In this document: positions 1 to 8,053 of the stretch, in pieces | Layout of the letters: the number at the start of each line of letters is the position of its first letter | Numbering within the stretch: position 1 is the stretch's first letter | NCBI RefSeq assembly: GCF_003667545.1 | Contig: NZ_RCUV01000003.1 | Location: 124,001-188,000 of the forward strand | Origin: Mycetocola manganoxydans | GTDB taxonomy: Bacteria; Actinomycetota; Actinomycetes; Actinomycetales; Microbacteriaceae | Reading direction: 5' to 3' | DNA: 64,000 nucleotides | Position numbers and translations under genes: made by a program | The notes under the pieces: generated by a model | What the model saw: only the letters and a program-made list of their open reading frames with translations | Databases searched by the model: none | What the model was told of the DNA's origin: nothing

Positions 1-201
1 CTCGCCCAGGCGTGGCTCTTCCTCGTCGCTGCCGAGTTGCTCGGGGCATCCATGGGTCTGGGCTTCCTGCTGAGTGACTCGCAAAACAACGGCAGGCTCG
101 ACCGCATCTTCCTCGCAATCGTGCTGCTCGCCCTCCTCGGCAAGATCACCGACTCCCTCGTCGGACTGTTCGAGCGCTGGGTGAACAAACGCTGGGGTTG
201 A
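1..201 (+). CDS. ABC transporter permease, SsuC/TauC/nitrate type (C-terminal part)
   Basis: The window opens inside this gene; 66 codons in frame 1 run to a TGA. The peptide has two hydrophobic stretches around a GASMGLGF segment and ends in a basic tail (FERWVNKRWG). This is the usual C-terminus of permeases that import aliphatic sulfonates, taurine, nitrate or bicarbonate-like anions. The substrate cannot be assigned from the tail. The ATPase and binding protein would lie to the left, outside the window. Confidence 0.75.
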   Translation, partial: LAQAWLFLVAAELLGASMGLGFLLSDSQNNGRLDRIFLAIVLLALLGKITDSLVGLFERWVNKRWG

Positions 202-220
202 TCCGCAGCTGAACTCGGTG

Positions 221-288
221 CGATTTCACCCACTTCGGACCACGTCACCCGGCGTGCTGCGTGAAAGCGTCCGAACGGGGTGAAATCG
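221..288. repeat. 68-bp intergenic palindromic repeat, family A copy 1
   Basis: The outer arms CGATTTCACCC (221-231) and GGGTGAAATCG (278-288) are perfect 11-bp inverted repeats. Inner arms TTCGGAC (234-240) and GTCCGAA (269-275) extend the symmetry, and a TCAC/GTGA pair lies nearer the centre. Copies of the same 68-bp length lie at 1545-1612 and 28660-28727, also intergenic. Confidence 0.8.
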
Positions 289-427
289 TTCCGCACCGGC
301 GCCAGATGTCCCTTGTGAAAGCCGCCTGATGTTGGTGTGATGGGAGTGTTCGCGAAGCGCTACCCGCGCAGATACGAACCCGCCCACACCAGGGGCAGCA
401 CCATCACCCACAAGGAGATCCCCGACA

Positions 428-1522
428 ATGACGTCACCCTTTGATTCCGGCGCGTCCCTCGACGCCCTGCACTCCCCCACGATCGACCACGAAACAGTCC
501 TGGTCACCCGCGGCATCCGATCCGGTCTGACCATCAGCGTCGCCGTCCATTCCACGAAACTCGGACCAGCCCTCGGTGGCGCCCGGATCTGGAACTACGG
601 GTCCTGGCTCGAAGCCGTCGAGGATTCCCTCCGGCTCTCGGCCGGGATGACCCTCAAGAACGCCGCGGCAGGGCTCGCCCGCGGCGGCGGCAAGTCCGTC
701 ATCTTCGTGCCTCACGGAACCACGCTCGACAACACCGCACGCAGAGACGCCATGCTCGACCTCGGAGACGCGGTCGAGAGCCTCGGCGGCAGCTATCAAA
801 CCGCTGAGGATGTCGGCACGAGCGCCAACGACATGGCCATCGTCTCCGAACGCACCCGGCATGTGTCCGGACTCCCCGCCGATCGGGGTGGCGTCGGTGA
901 ACCGAGCGACGCGACAGCCGCCGGCGTGTACTCCGCCGTTCTCGCAACCCTCGACACCGTGCTCGGGAACCCCCTTGTCCGCGGCAGACATGTCACAATC
1001 TCGGGGCTCGGGCAGGTCGGTGGACGTCTCGCCCGTAGATTGGCCGCTGCCGGAGCATCCCTCATCGTCACCGACGTGAACCCCGCTCGCCGGGCCCTCG
1101 CGGAGGAGATCGGCGCGAGCTGGATCGAACCGGGTGACGAGCACCTGTTCGAGACGGACCTCTTCGTTCCCTGCGGCGTCGGCGGCGCCCTCACCCGCGA
1201 GATCATCGCCGAACTGCGCTGCCGCGCCGTCGTCGGAGCCGCCAACAACCAGCTCGCCGAACACGATGGTGCCGAGCAGTTGGCGGAGCGGGGCATCCTG
1301 TGGGCGCCGGACTTCATCGTCAACGCCGGCGGGGTGATCTACCTCGACATGGCATCGCGGCCTGGCGCAGATCTCGACTCGATCCTCGCCCGTGTCGACG
1401 GTATCGGGGAGACGCTGCGCTCGGTGTATCGCTCGGCAGCGGAACAGGGAACGACCACTCTCGCCGCAGCCGAGAAGCTCGCGATGGACCGGCTGGAGGG
1501 CGCAACACTCCGGGCGGCCTGA
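428..1522 (+). CDS. Glu/Leu/Phe/Val-family amino-acid dehydrogenase (leucine/valine dehydrogenase type)
   Basis: This 364-residue protein is predicted to catalyse NAD-dependent reversible oxidative deamination of a branched-chain or aromatic amino acid to the 2-oxo acid. K77 (TLKNAAAGL) and K89 (GGGKS) are 12 residues apart, as are the substrate-binding and catalytic lysines of leucine dehydrogenase. The motif TAEDVGTS carries the catalytic Asp. ISGLGQVGGRLARRL near residues 195-209 is the Rossmann NAD-binding loop. The length fits the octameric Leu/Val/Phe class rather than glutamate dehydrogenases of more than 410 residues. AAGGAG at 412-417 sits 10 nt before the ATG and fixes the start. 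The gene stands alone between two family A repeats. Which amino acid is preferred cannot be decided by eye. Confidence 0.88.
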   Translation: MTSPFDSGASLDALHSPTIDHETVLVTRGIRSGLTISVAVHSTKLGPALGGARIWNYGSWLEAVEDSLRLSAGMTLKNAAAGLARGGGKSVIFVPHGTTLDNTARRDAMLDLGDAVESLGGSYQTAEDVGTSANDMAIVSERTRHVSGLPADRGGVGEPSDATAAGVYSAVLATLDTVLGNPLVRGRHVTISGLGQVGGRLARRLAAAGASLIVTDVNPARRALAEEIGASWIEPGDEHLFETDLFVPCGVGGALTREIIAELRCRAVVGAANNQLAEHDGAEQLAERGILWAPDFIVNAGGVIYLDMASRPGADLDSILARVDGIGETLRSVYRSAAEQGTTTLAAAEKLAMDRLEGATLRAA

Positions 1523-1544
1523 CGAACCCGGCTCGGCGCAGGCG

Positions 1545-1612
1545 CGGATTCACGCGTTCCGGCCCAGATCACGCGGTACGCCGGGTGAATCGGTCCGGGG
1601 TGCGTGAAATCG
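1545..1612. repeat. 68-bp intergenic palindromic repeat, family A copy 2
   Basis: This copy aligns without gaps to copies 1 and 3 over 68 bp. It begins CGGATTCACGCG and ends GTGCGTGAAATCG, with the inner TTCCGGCCC/GGTCCGGGG block conserved in position. It lies between the amino-acid dehydrogenase and the DUF6421-like gene, so copies 1 and 2 flank the dehydrogenase. Confidence 0.75.
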
Positions 1613-1772
1613 CGGCCATTGTCTGGCGCGGCCAGACCGCCGACGCAGCAAATCTGCGTCAGAAGGACGAACCACGCAGCTCCCGGTCGTGAGAGTCAAG
1701 AAAACGCCTGACCGCGGCCCAATATGCTCGACGTATCCGCAGTTCTCACACTCAAGTACCGGGAGGGTAGTT

Positions 1773-3188
1773 ATGTCGAAATCTCACGCACACGTGATCG
1801 TTGGCGAGCCCGAGGTGCTTGAAGACCGCGCCGACCTGGCCACCCACCCGGCCTGGCTCCGCCTCAAGGACGCAGCCACCGGCATCCGCCCGCTCCAGGT
1901 CAAGGACGGGTCCATTCCAGAGACGGATGTCCACGACTCCGCCCGCGGGTTCGTCGCGACGATCGTCGACGCGGTTCGCGAACTGGCGCCACTGTTCCCG
2001 TGGGACGCCGCATACCTCGACGCCGTCGTCATCGATATGGAGCGCTGGTCCCGTGAGGACTTCGGAGTTCCGGACTTCTTCGACTCGCTGATGGCGTTCC
2101 AGCCGCAGGAGCACCGCATTGATGGGCGCACCCACCTCGTGTTGTTCCCGATGTACACGCAGAACGGGTCGACCGATCGCCTGGTCGAAGCCGTGATCGT
2201 GGAAGTGCTCTGGCCGGAGTTCATCGCCGAACTCGAAGCCGGCGACTACTCGAACAAACTGTTCGTGCCCATCCGCTTCGTCGATTTCACTCCCGGGTAC
2301 GACACCAACTCGGCCGTGCTTTTCCCCGAGACCGTCGCGATGCGCGCCATCCCGACGTTCACCTGGGGGGCGATCTTCGCCGACCGCGAGGCCGCCAGGT
2401 TCCGCCGAGTGGTGAAGGCTGCTGCCGAAATCACGAAGCTCGACCTCCCGGCGGACGCGCAGGTGCTGCTCGAAGATCAGAAGCTGACCGAAGAGACCTT
2501 CGTCATGTGGGACCTCATCCACGACCGCACCCACATGCGGGGCGACCTCCCGTTCGACCCGTTCATGATCAAGCAGAGGATGCCGTTCTTCCTCTACTCA
2601 CTCGAGGAATTGCGGTGCGACCTCACCGCGTTCCGCGAATCGGTGAAGCTCGAGCGCACCCTGTCGGCACAGAGCCCGGCCGAACTGACCGAGGCGGAGA
2701 CCGAGATCCTCGCCCACGCGAAGCTCGTGCAGTACGCGGTGATCTTCGATCGGATCTTCCGGTTCGCTCTCACCGGCAGCCGCGTGCGCAACTACGACGG
2801 GCTCGGCGGGCAGTTGCTGTTCGCCTGGCTGCACCAGCACCACGTTCTGCACTGGACAGACACCGCCCTCACGATCGACTGGGCGGAAGTTCCCGATGTC
2901 GTCGTGGCCCTCGGCAACGCGATCGACGATCTGTACTGGCGTTCGATCGACCGGCCGAAGGTCGCACACTGGCTTGCCGCTTACGACCTGGTGTCCGGCA
3001 CGGTCGAACCGCACCCCGCATCGAAGTGGGCGCGCGGGCTGCCGGACGACGTACTCACCGGGGCGCCCAAGGGATACACCGACCTCGTGATGGACGATGA
3101 GTTCCCGCTCAGCATGTTCTACGAGGCACTCTCGAAGAAGATGCGCGACGTGATCGAGTCGACCGCGGGGATCACCGGTCGTGACTGA
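1773..3188 (+). CDS. DUF6421-like protein of unknown function
   Basis: This 471-residue soluble protein resembles the actinobacterial DUF6421 family, an assignment made from memory. Its role is unknown. The centre holds an HxxxH-type cluster (LIHDRTHMRG) followed about 25 residues later by a Glu/Asp-rich helix (LEELRCDL), which could be a metal site; that is inference. GGGAGGG at 1761-1767 precedes the ATG at 1773, so the longer frame from 1689 is rejected. A possible -10 (TATGCT) is at 1723-1728. The stop overlaps the next gene, an SDR, by 8 bases, implying translational coupling and probably a shared pathway. Confidence 0.7.
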   Translation: MSKSHAHVIVGEPEVLEDRADLATHPAWLRLKDAATGIRPLQVKDGSIPETDVHDSARGFVATIVDAVRELAPLFPWDAAYLDAVVIDMERWSREDFGVPDFFDSLMAFQPQEHRIDGRTHLVLFPMYTQNGSTDRLVEAVIVEVLWPEFIAELEAGDYSNKLFVPIRFVDFTPGYDTNSAVLFPETVAMRAIPTFTWGAIFADREAARFRRVVKAAAEITKLDLPADAQVLLEDQKLTEETFVMWDLIHDRTHMRGDLPFDPFMIKQRMPFFLYSLEELRCDLTAFRESVKLERTLSAQSPAELTEAETEILAHAKLVQYAVIFDRIFRFALTGSRVRNYDGLGGQLLFAWLHQHHVLHWTDTALTIDWAEVPDVVVALGNAIDDLYWRSIDRPKVAHWLAAYDLVSGTVEPHPASKWARGLPDDVLTGAPKGYTDLVMDDEFPLSMFYEALSKKMRDVIESTAGITGRD

Positions 3189-3864
3189 CTCCCTCGATCC
3201 CGGTTCTCCGGCCGCTGGTCGCACCGTGCTCATCGCCGGTGCGACCAGCGCTGCAGGGATCGCCGTCTGCCGGAGCCTCGCGTCGGCAGGTGCCAGGGTG
3301 ATCGCGGTCGGATCTCATGCGGAGCGTCTCGCCGCTGTGACCGGCGCGGTTCCGGATGCCGCGACGCACGTCTGCGACCTCAGCAACGTCGACGACGTGG
3401 TCGCCCTGGGCGAACGTGTGCGCTCCGAGAACGGACCGATCGACGGGCTCATCCATCTCGTCGGCGGCTGGCGTGGTGGCGGCGGACTCGACGGCCAGAC
3501 CGACGAGGACTGGGAATTCCTGCACACCCGGATCGTCACCACCCTGCGCAACACCACCCGAGTCTTCACCGACGACCTCCGCGCCTCGGATGCCGGCCGG
3601 CTCGCGATCGTCTCCTCGACGAGCGTCGACCGACCGACACCGGGTGGCGCCAATTACGCGGCGGTGAAGGCGGCAGCGGAGACCTGGGTGCGAGCGATCG
3701 CTGCGGGATTCACGAAGTCCGCACCGGCGGCATCCGCCTGTATCTTCGTGGTGAAGGGGCTCGACGGGCTCGAGACCCGACTCGCGTCGGGTGTCACTGG
3801 CCTGTGGGATCAGGAAGCGGCACCCGCGGCGCTGACACGGGTCGTGCTCGAGCCGGCGACCTGA
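3181..3864 (+). CDS. SDR-family NAD(P)-dependent oxidoreductase
   Basis: This 227-residue short-chain dehydrogenase has the cofactor motif GATSAAGIA near residues 20-28, the central IVSSTS serine and the catalytic YAAVK (Tyr-x3-Lys). The C-terminus is shorter than in classical 250-residue SDRs. It starts at a GTG overlapping the end of the DUF6421-like gene by 8 bases, with no clear ribosome-binding site of its own, so translation is probably coupled. The substrate is unknown. HLVGGW after the third strand is a frequent variant of the NNAG motif. Confidence 0.82.
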   Translation: MTDSLDPGSPAAGRTVLIAGATSAAGIAVCRSLASAGARVIAVGSHAERLAAVTGAVPDAATHVCDLSNVDDVVALGERVRSENGPIDGLIHLVGGWRGGGGLDGQTDEDWEFLHTRIVTTLRNTTRVFTDDLRASDAGRLAIVSSTSVDRPTPGGANYAAVKAAAETWVRAIAAGFTKSAPAASACIFVVKGLDGLETRLASGVTGLWDQEAAPAALTRVVLEPAT

Positions 3865-3911
3865 CACGATTCTCCGCCTCACGACGGATGCCACGGAGCC
3901 ACTGGACTCGT

Positions 3912-3917
3912 TAGCGT
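3912..3917 (+). promoter_or_regulatory. predicted leaderless -10 element of the histidine kinase gene
   Basis: TAGCGT is followed by 6 nt and then the GTG start at 3924. No -35 match is seen. Six or seven bases between a TAnnnT hexamer and the start codon is the known layout of leaderless actinobacterial transcripts. Confidence 0.5.
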
Positions 3918-3923
3918 GGGAGG

Positions 3924-5291
3924 GTGACTTCCTCAGCCTCGCCACTCGTCGACCCGGGCGGCCCCGCATGGCGCCAGCCGGCGGTGTCGTCGAGAGACCT
4001 GCGGGCCGATGCCATTCTTGCCGCCGCCCTCTTCGTCGGCACCCTGATGAGCCTCATGCTCTACGACATCTCCGGTGTCTACGACGAACCGGCACCGATG
4101 TGGATGAGCCTGATCTGGGCGGCTCTCATCACATTGCCCCTCGCGTTCAGGCGGCGGTTTCCGAACACCGCCGCCATCATCGTGTCGGTCACGTTCATCG
4201 CCGGCGGTGAGCTGAGGGTTCCCGAGCTGCTGTTCTGCAACATCACCCTCTTCATGGCGCTCTATGCCGTCGGCGCGTGGGTCGACAACCGGCGCACGGC
4301 GATGCTCGTGCGTGGACTGATCATCGGGGCGATGCTCAGCTGGCTCGTGATCGCGATGCTTCGTGAGACGACAAACCCGGAAGGGCTCGACGGCTTCTCG
4401 CGCGTCGGCGCCTTCTCGCCCCTTGTCGCGTTCCTGATGATCCAGATCCTCACGAACCTCCTTTACTTCGGCGGCGCGTACTACTTCGGTGACCGGTCGT
4501 ATGCAGCGGCGCGGCAAAAGGCGCTGCTCGAGTTCCGCACCGACGAACTCGAACGGGAACGGGAACTGACGGCAGGCCAGGCCGTCGCGCTCGAACGGGT
4601 TCGGATCGCTCGCGAACTGCACGATGTCGTTGCACACCACGTGTCCGTCATGGGCGTACAGGCGAGCGCCGCGCGGACGGTTCTCGACTCCGACAGGGCA
4701 GCTGCACGGGATGCCCTCGCGAATATCGAACTCGGCGCCAGGTCCGCCATCGACGAACTGCAGAAGCTGCTTCACACCCTACGCGCGAGCGACCCCGTCG
4801 ACGCCGCATCGACGAGCGCATCCACGCTCGGCCTCGAGTCCCTGAACGCCCTTGTCGCCGACTCGACGGCATCCGGCATGCCGACGACCCTCAGTGTCAT
4901 CGGGGAACCCTCCGAGGTGTCCCCACTCGTGGCGCTCAGCGTGTACCGGATCGCCCAGGAAGCACTCACCAACGCCCGCAAGTACGCCGGGGCCGGTGCG
5001 ACCGCCGACGTACGACTGCGTTATCTGCCGGACGAGCTCGAACTCGAGGTCACCAACACCGGAACCGTTCCGCTGACGCCACGCCCCGGCGGGCTCGGCC
5101 AGGTCGGCATGCGGGAGCGCGTCGATGCGCTCGGCGGCAGCCTCGAACTCGGCCCACGCCATCGCGGCGGATACCTGGTCCGGGCCCGTCTTCCGCTCGC
5201 TTCTGCTGGTCCCGTTCCGACCGAGACGGATGCCGCCATCGACCAGACACCGGAGGCCCTCGATCGGGTCTCCCCGAGGAGTAACCGATGA
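3924..5291 (+). CDS. Sensor histidine kinase, NarL type (HisKA_3)
   Basis: This 455-residue membrane kinase has six or so hydrophobic helices in residues 28-190, then a short coiled region and a HisKA_3 dimerisation domain. The phosphoacceptor is H233 in RELHDVVAHHV. The ATPase domain has the N box (QEALTNARKYA) and G box (GLGQVGMRERV). No extracytoplasmic sensor domain is visible, so the membrane part itself may sense. The start codon is GTG with a probable leaderless promoter. The stop overlaps the response regulator by 4 bases (ATGA). The target genes are unknown. Confidence 0.9.
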   Translation: MTSSASPLVDPGGPAWRQPAVSSRDLRADAILAAALFVGTLMSLMLYDISGVYDEPAPMWMSLIWAALITLPLAFRRRFPNTAAIIVSVTFIAGGELRVPELLFCNITLFMALYAVGAWVDNRRTAMLVRGLIIGAMLSWLVIAMLRETTNPEGLDGFSRVGAFSPLVAFLMIQILTNLLYFGGAYYFGDRSYAAARQKALLEFRTDELERERELTAGQAVALERVRIARELHDVVAHHVSVMGVQASAARTVLDSDRAAARDALANIELGARSAIDELQKLLHTLRASDPVDAASTSASTLGLESLNALVADSTASGMPTTLSVIGEPSEVSPLVALSVYRIAQEALTNARKYAGAGATADVRLRYLPDELELEVTNTGTVPLTPRPGGLGQVGMRERVDALGGSLELGPRHRGGYLVRARLPLASAGPVPTETDAAIDQTPEALDRVSPRSNR

Positions 5292-5962
5292 CCCCGACCC
5301 GTGTGCTCCTCGCCGACGACCACGAGATGGTGCGGGCCGGGTTCCGTATCATCCTCGGTTCGCAGCCTGGCATCGAGATCGTCGGAGAAGCCGCCACCGG
5401 CGCCGAGGCCCTTGCCCGTGCTGCGGAGCTGAAGCCGGACGTCATCTGCATGGACGTTCAGATGCCGGACATGGACGGGCTCGAGGCGACCCGGAGGATC
5501 GTCGCGGACGAGTCCGTGACATCCGCCGTGCTCATCCTCACCACCTTCGACCGCGACGACTACCTGTTTGAGGCTTTGGGGGCAGGGGCGAGCGGGTTCC
5601 TGCTCAAGAACTCCACGCCGGAACAGCTCATCGATGCCGTGCGCGTTGTCGCGTCGGGTGATGCGCTGCTCGCACCGGCCGTGACCAGGCGGGTGATCGA
5701 GCGGTTCGGTGCACCGGTCGAAAAGAGCACCGCACCGGTGACCCCGCCTGCAGCGCTCGAAACACTCACCGACCGCGAGGCCGAGGTGCTGCAGCTCGTG
5801 GCGCAGGGTCTGTCGAACGCCGAGATCGCCACTCAGCTGTTCGTCGGCGAAGCGACGGTGAAGTCACATGTGTCGAAGGTGCTGCAGAAGCTCGGCCTGC
5901 GCGACCGGATCCAGGCCGTGGTCTGGGCGTACGAGAACCGGGTTGCTGTCCCAGGGGGATGA
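5288..5962 (+). CDS. Response regulator, NarL/FixJ (LuxR-HTH) family
   Basis: This 224-residue partner of the upstream kinase has a receiver domain with acidic pocket D10-D11, phosphoacceptor D56 (VICMDVQMPDMDG), switch LTTFD and the conserved lysine in FLLKN. A LuxR-type helix-turn-helix follows from about residue 155 (LTDREAEVLQLVAQG ... VKSHVSKVLQKLGL). The 4-base overlap with the kinase indicates one operon. It converges on the minus-strand CitE-like gene 43 bases downstream, and no strong terminator was seen between them. Confidence 0.92.
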   Translation: MTPTRVLLADDHEMVRAGFRIILGSQPGIEIVGEAATGAEALARAAELKPDVICMDVQMPDMDGLEATRRIVADESVTSAVLILTTFDRDDYLFEALGAGASGFLLKNSTPEQLIDAVRVVASGDALLAPAVTRRVIERFGAPVEKSTAPVTPPAALETLTDREAEVLQLVAQGLSNAEIATQLFVGEATVKSHVSKVLQKLGLRDRIQAVVWAYENRVAVPGG

Positions 5963-6005
5963 AACGGATGTCCCGCCGCCCGGCCGTTGTCGGTGTGTCG
6001 GCCCG

Positions 6006-6869
6006 TCACCTTGACGGATCGCGGCGAACCCCCGCCTGACGCAGAACCCGCTCGGCAGCCCGCACCATCGCGACGTCGATGAATGTGCCATCGTCGAGCA
6101 CGAATGCACCGGTGCCGTCGGCAGCGGCGAAACGGACGCGGTCCACGATGTGTTGCGCGCGTGCAATGTCCGCTGTATCCGGTGTGAAGACCGTGCGGAT
6201 GACCTCGAGCTGGCGCGGATGCACAGCGGTTCGCCCGGCGAAACCGAGCGCTCGGCCAGCACGGCAACTCGCGTCCAGGCCATCCAGGTCGGCAACGTCG
6301 GCAAAGACGGCCATCAAGGGCGCAGGAAGCCCAGCCGCTGCGGCGGCATTGACGATGCGGCTGCGCGACCAGGACAGGCCCGCCTCCCCTTCCTGCCCGG
6401 CGGGTACGCCGAGTTCGGCGCGGAGATCGGCCTCACCGGTTGCGATCGAGGAGACACCCGAGCAGGCGATCTCGAACGCGCGCTCGATGGAGATCGCCGA
6501 CTCGAGCAGAGCGTGCACCTCGCGGCCCGGCAGCGCGGCACGGAGCGTTGCGACATCCTCGGCCGATTGGGTCTTCGGCAAGCGCACGCCGAACGCGATC
6601 GGGAGTCCGGTGATCGCCGCCAGATCGGCGTCGTGTGCGGGCGAACCCGATCCGTTGACGCGTACCTGTACCGTGGGTGCCCGTTCGCCGCGGGCCTCCC
6701 ACTTCGCGGCGAAGTCGCTCAGCGCCGCCCGCCCATCTGCTTTCCGCGAGGCGGCGACGGCATCCTCAAGATCGACGATGACGGCATCCGCCCCGGCGTC
6801 GAGTGCCTTGTCGAACCGCTCCGGTCGGTCTGCCGGAGCGTAGAGCGCGACCATGGTCAATCGAGTCAT
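6006..6869 (-). CDS. HpcH/HpaI-type CoA-ester lyase (CitE-like)
   Basis: This 287-residue TIM-barrel protein of the citrate-lyase beta/malyl-CoA lyase group cleaves or forms C-C bonds in acyl-CoA esters. Family motifs are present: VIVDLEDAV near residue 30, the arginine strand VQVRVNGSG, the metal Glu in ALLESAISIERA and the Asp in ATGEADLRAELG. It is the last gene of the ten-gene LacI operon. Its ATG overlaps the TGA of the CoA-transferase by 4 bases. Coupled to that enzyme it could cleave a CoA-activated product of the imported compound; the exact reaction is inference. Confidence 0.82.
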   Translation of the reverse strand: MTRLTMVALYAPADRPERFDKALDAGADAVIVDLEDAVAASRKADGRAALSDFAAKWEARGERAPTVQVRVNGSGSPAHDADLAAITGLPIAFGVRLPKTQSAEDVATLRAALPGREVHALLESAISIERAFEIACSGVSSIATGEADLRAELGVPAGQEGEAGLSWSRSRIVNAAAAAGLPAPLMAVFADVADLDGLDASCRAGRALGFAGRTAVHPRQLEVIRTVFTPDTADIARAQHIVDRVRFAAADGTGAFVLDDGTFIDVAMVRAAERVLRQAGVRRDPSR

Positions 6870-8053
6870 GCGATGCTCCCGTCAGCACGCAGGGCAGCGA
6901 GCTCGTCGTCGGTGTAGCCCAGTTCGACCAGCACGGCGTCGGTATCCGCACCGTGCGCCCGTCCGGTGAACGCGATGGTCGCGTCATCACGCGAGAGCCG
7001 GAACAGCGGTCCCTGCATGGCGATCTCGCCCAGGTCGGCATCGTGGATGCGGTGGATCGTTCCGAGCGCATTGAATTGCGGGTCGGCGACGATGTCGGAC
7101 GGATCATAGATCGGCGCGACCGCTGCTTCTGCTTCCTCGAACACTGCGACGACCTCATCGCGCGAGTGCTGCGCGATCCAGCCGCCGACGGCGTCATCGA
7201 GGAGGTCCGCGTGCTCGGCGCGAGTCGCCCCGCTTGCGAACCACGTCTCATCCGCGAGTTCTGGCCGGCCCACGAGAGCGACGACACGCTCAGCGATCGA
7301 CTGAGCGCTCGTCGAGACAGCGACCCACGATCCGTCGGCCGTTCGATACGCGTTACGAGGTGCGTTGTTGACCGATCGGTTCCCTGTCCGTGGCTGCACC
7401 GTGCCGAGTTGATCCCACCGGGTGATCTGCGGACCGAGCATGGCGAGGATGGGCTCGATGATGGCAACGTCGATTTCCTGGCCGACGCCGTCTCGATCTC
7501 GCGCATGCAGGGCGACCATGATGGCGTACGCCGTTGCGAGCGACGCCACCCCGTCCGCGAGCCCGAAGGGAGGAAGAGTCGGCGGGCCGTCGGGTTCACC
7601 GGTGGACGACGCGAACCCGCTCATTGCCTCCGCAAGGGTCCCGAAACCCGGGCGGCGGCGGTACGGGCCGATCTGTCCGAATCCGGTCACGCGGGCGAGC
7701 ACCAATCCGGGATTCTCGGCGGAGAGTGCGGCGTAGTCGAGTCCCCAGCGCTCGAGGGTGCCCGGGCGGAAGTTCTCGATCACAACGTCTGCGGTTTGTG
7801 CCAGCCGAAGGAACGCATCCCGGCCACCGTCGGTGTGCAGGTCGATCGCCACGGTGCGCTTGTTGCGACCGAGCGTCTTCCACCAGAGGTTCTGGCCGTC
7901 CTTGCTGGGTCCGTGACCGCGCGCAGGGTCAGGTCGGTTCGGATGCTCGACCTTGATGACGTCGGCACCCATGTCGCCGAGGTGCATCGCAGCCATGGGG
8001 CCGGCGAACAGCGTCGACGCGTCGACCACGCGCACTCCGTCGAGCGCACTCAC
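6866..8053 (-). CDS. CaiB/BaiF family CoA transferase
   Basis: This 395-residue class III CoA transferase moves CoA between carboxylic acids. The N-terminus (LDGVRVVDASTLFAGPMAA), VIKVEHPNRPDPAR, WWKTLGRNKR and VIENFRPGTLERWGL are family signatures. The nucleophilic Asp is probably in GLADGVASLATAYAI. The GTG at 8053 is chosen because it begins the conserved N-terminus and overlaps the previous stop by 4 bases (GTGA). The frame is open for 86 more codons upstream, but that part lies over the previous gene. The operon position suggests it activates an acid made from the transported substrate. Confidence 0.87.
   Translation of the reverse strand: MSALDGVRVVDASTLFAGPMAAMHLGDMGADVIKVEHPNRPDPARGHGPSKDGQNLWWKTLGRNKRTVAIDLHTDGGRDAFLRLAQTADVVIENFRPGTLERWGLDYAALSAENPGLVLARVTGFGQIGPYRRRPGFGTLAEAMSGFASSTGEPDGPPTLPPFGLADGVASLATAYAIMVALHARDRDGVGQEIDVAIIEPILAMLGPQITRWDQLGTVQPRTGNRSVNNAPRNAYRTADGSWVAVSTSAQSIAERVVALVGRPELADETWFASGATRAEHADLLDDAVGGWIAQHSRDEVVAVFEEAEAAVAPIYDPSDIVADPQFNALGTIHRIHDADLGEIAMQGPLFRLSRDDATIAFTGRAHGADTDAVLVELGYTDDELAALRADGSIA

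Noticed and set aside
1723-1772. HAIR-like half site (CTCAAG near 1752) upstream of the DUF6421-like gene
   Set aside because: No matching TTGAG arm exists at the 7-bp spacing.
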